Positions 14,609 through 14,901 of a DNA stretch of 14,901 nt are shown piece by piece. The notes below the pieces were generated by a model. That model worked only from the letters and a program-made list of their open reading frames with translations, did no database searches and had not been told where the DNA came from. The translations under genes and the position numbers were made by a program. Position 1 is the first letter of the stretch. Every line of letters starts with the position of its first letter. Where the stretch lies: assembly GCA_049964535.1 (NCBI GenBank), contig JBMFXG010000051.1, positions 1 to 14,901 on the forward strand. The letters run 5' to 3'. Source of the DNA: JAJYZP01 sp049964535. GTDB taxonomy: Bacteria; Actinomycetota; Acidimicrobiia; Acidimicrobiales; Acidimicrobiaceae.

Positions 14609-14901
14609 GGCTTACTGGAGACTCAACACCCACCATTGAAGTCCGAGGCAGCATCGACAGAGATCAGAGTCAGTGTTGATCAGTCTCAATGTTGTGTCAA
14701 TTTGGCCATTGGTAAGACTGGAAGTATCAAACGGAGATCCACCATGGCCGGCCTGTCGCTTTACTAACCTCTCTCAGTACCTCGAGGTGATCCGAAGTGG
14801 AACCGCATTGGAGCTCTCTGCACCAACGTGGACCACGACTAAGCGGGTACTCACTCCTACCTTGGGGGTGATGACATCTACGGTCGTTGGAGATGCGTAC
14901 G
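14609..14901. other. Downstream stretch without a clear gene
   Basis: No strong terminator hairpin with a T-tract was found after the SDR gene. The stretch holds a 16-bp tandem repeat at 14662-14693. GGAG at 14733-14736 lies before an ATG at 14744 that stops after seven codons. A frame on the + strand from GTG 14694 runs open to the window edge, and two frames on the - strand are also open over most of this part, so no gene can be assigned. Confidence 0.55.
14662..14693. repeat. Tandem 16-bp direct repeat downstream of the operon
   Basis: GATCAGAGTCAGTGTT (14662-14677) is followed at once by GATCAGTCTCAATGTT (14678-14693), 13 of 16 positions identical. It lies in a non-coding gap, so a regulatory binding site with two half-sites is possible, but two copies can also arise by simple duplication. 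Confidence 0.5.

Noticed and set aside
1..14901. CRISPR array, transposase gene or insertion sequence ends
   Set aside because: No regularly spaced repeats, transposase-like protein or matching terminal inverted repeats with target duplications were seen.

Overview
The window carries a mycofactocin locus of unusual composition, with every supported gene on the + strand. The base composition is moderately high in G+C (mid-50s percent by eye). There are many GTG/TTG starts, ATGA/GTGA/TTGA gene overlaps and a canonical MftA C-terminus (IDGMCGVY). Together these point to an actinobacterium. The mid-range GC would fit an acidophilic member of the Acidimicrobiia, but that placement is inference only.

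Layout. Bases 1-840 hold no convincing long gene, only a candidate 28-codon ORF at 578-664. A class III PLP aminotransferase (841-2100) and a zinc-free quinone oxidoreductase/MDR protein (2189-3169) follow, each with a strong Shine-Dalgarno. A 248-base gap (3170-3417) contains two inverted repeats, one of them perfect with 13-bp arms, and leads into mftA (3418-3591). Then come mftB, the radical-SAM/SPASM gene mftC, two tandem OYE-family FMN/4Fe-4S flavoproteins, a complete FixB-FixC-FixX-FixA-like electron-transfer set (ETF alpha, ETF:quinone oxidoreductase-like flavoprotein, ferredoxin, ETF beta), mftE (creatininase-family peptidase) and a short-chain dehydrogenase of mycofactocin-dependent type. 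From mftB to the SDR nearly every junction overlaps or abuts, so this looks like one translationally coupled operon. The last 293 bases hold a 16-bp tandem repeat and no clear gene.

How the parts may work together. In known systems MftC (with chaperone MftB) decarboxylates and cross-links the C-terminal Val-Tyr of MftA, MftE releases the modified dipeptide (AHDP), MftD oxidatively deaminates it to premycofactocin, and MftF glycosylates the product. MftD, MftF and the respiratory partner MftG are not present here. Their place between mftC and mftE is taken by flavoproteins. The two OYE proteins have a 4Fe-4S motif, a GDALAPR C-terminal motif and a second Rossmann half without GxGxxG. These resemble trimethylamine dehydrogenase, an amine-oxidising enzyme that hands electrons to ETF, more than NADPH-dependent dienoyl-CoA reductase. 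The main hypothesis is that the window encodes an alternative mycofactocin system: a nicotinoprotein SDR reduces mycofactocin, a TMADH-like flavoprotein re-oxidises it (or performs the missing deamination), and ETF plus FixC/FixX deliver the electrons to quinone.
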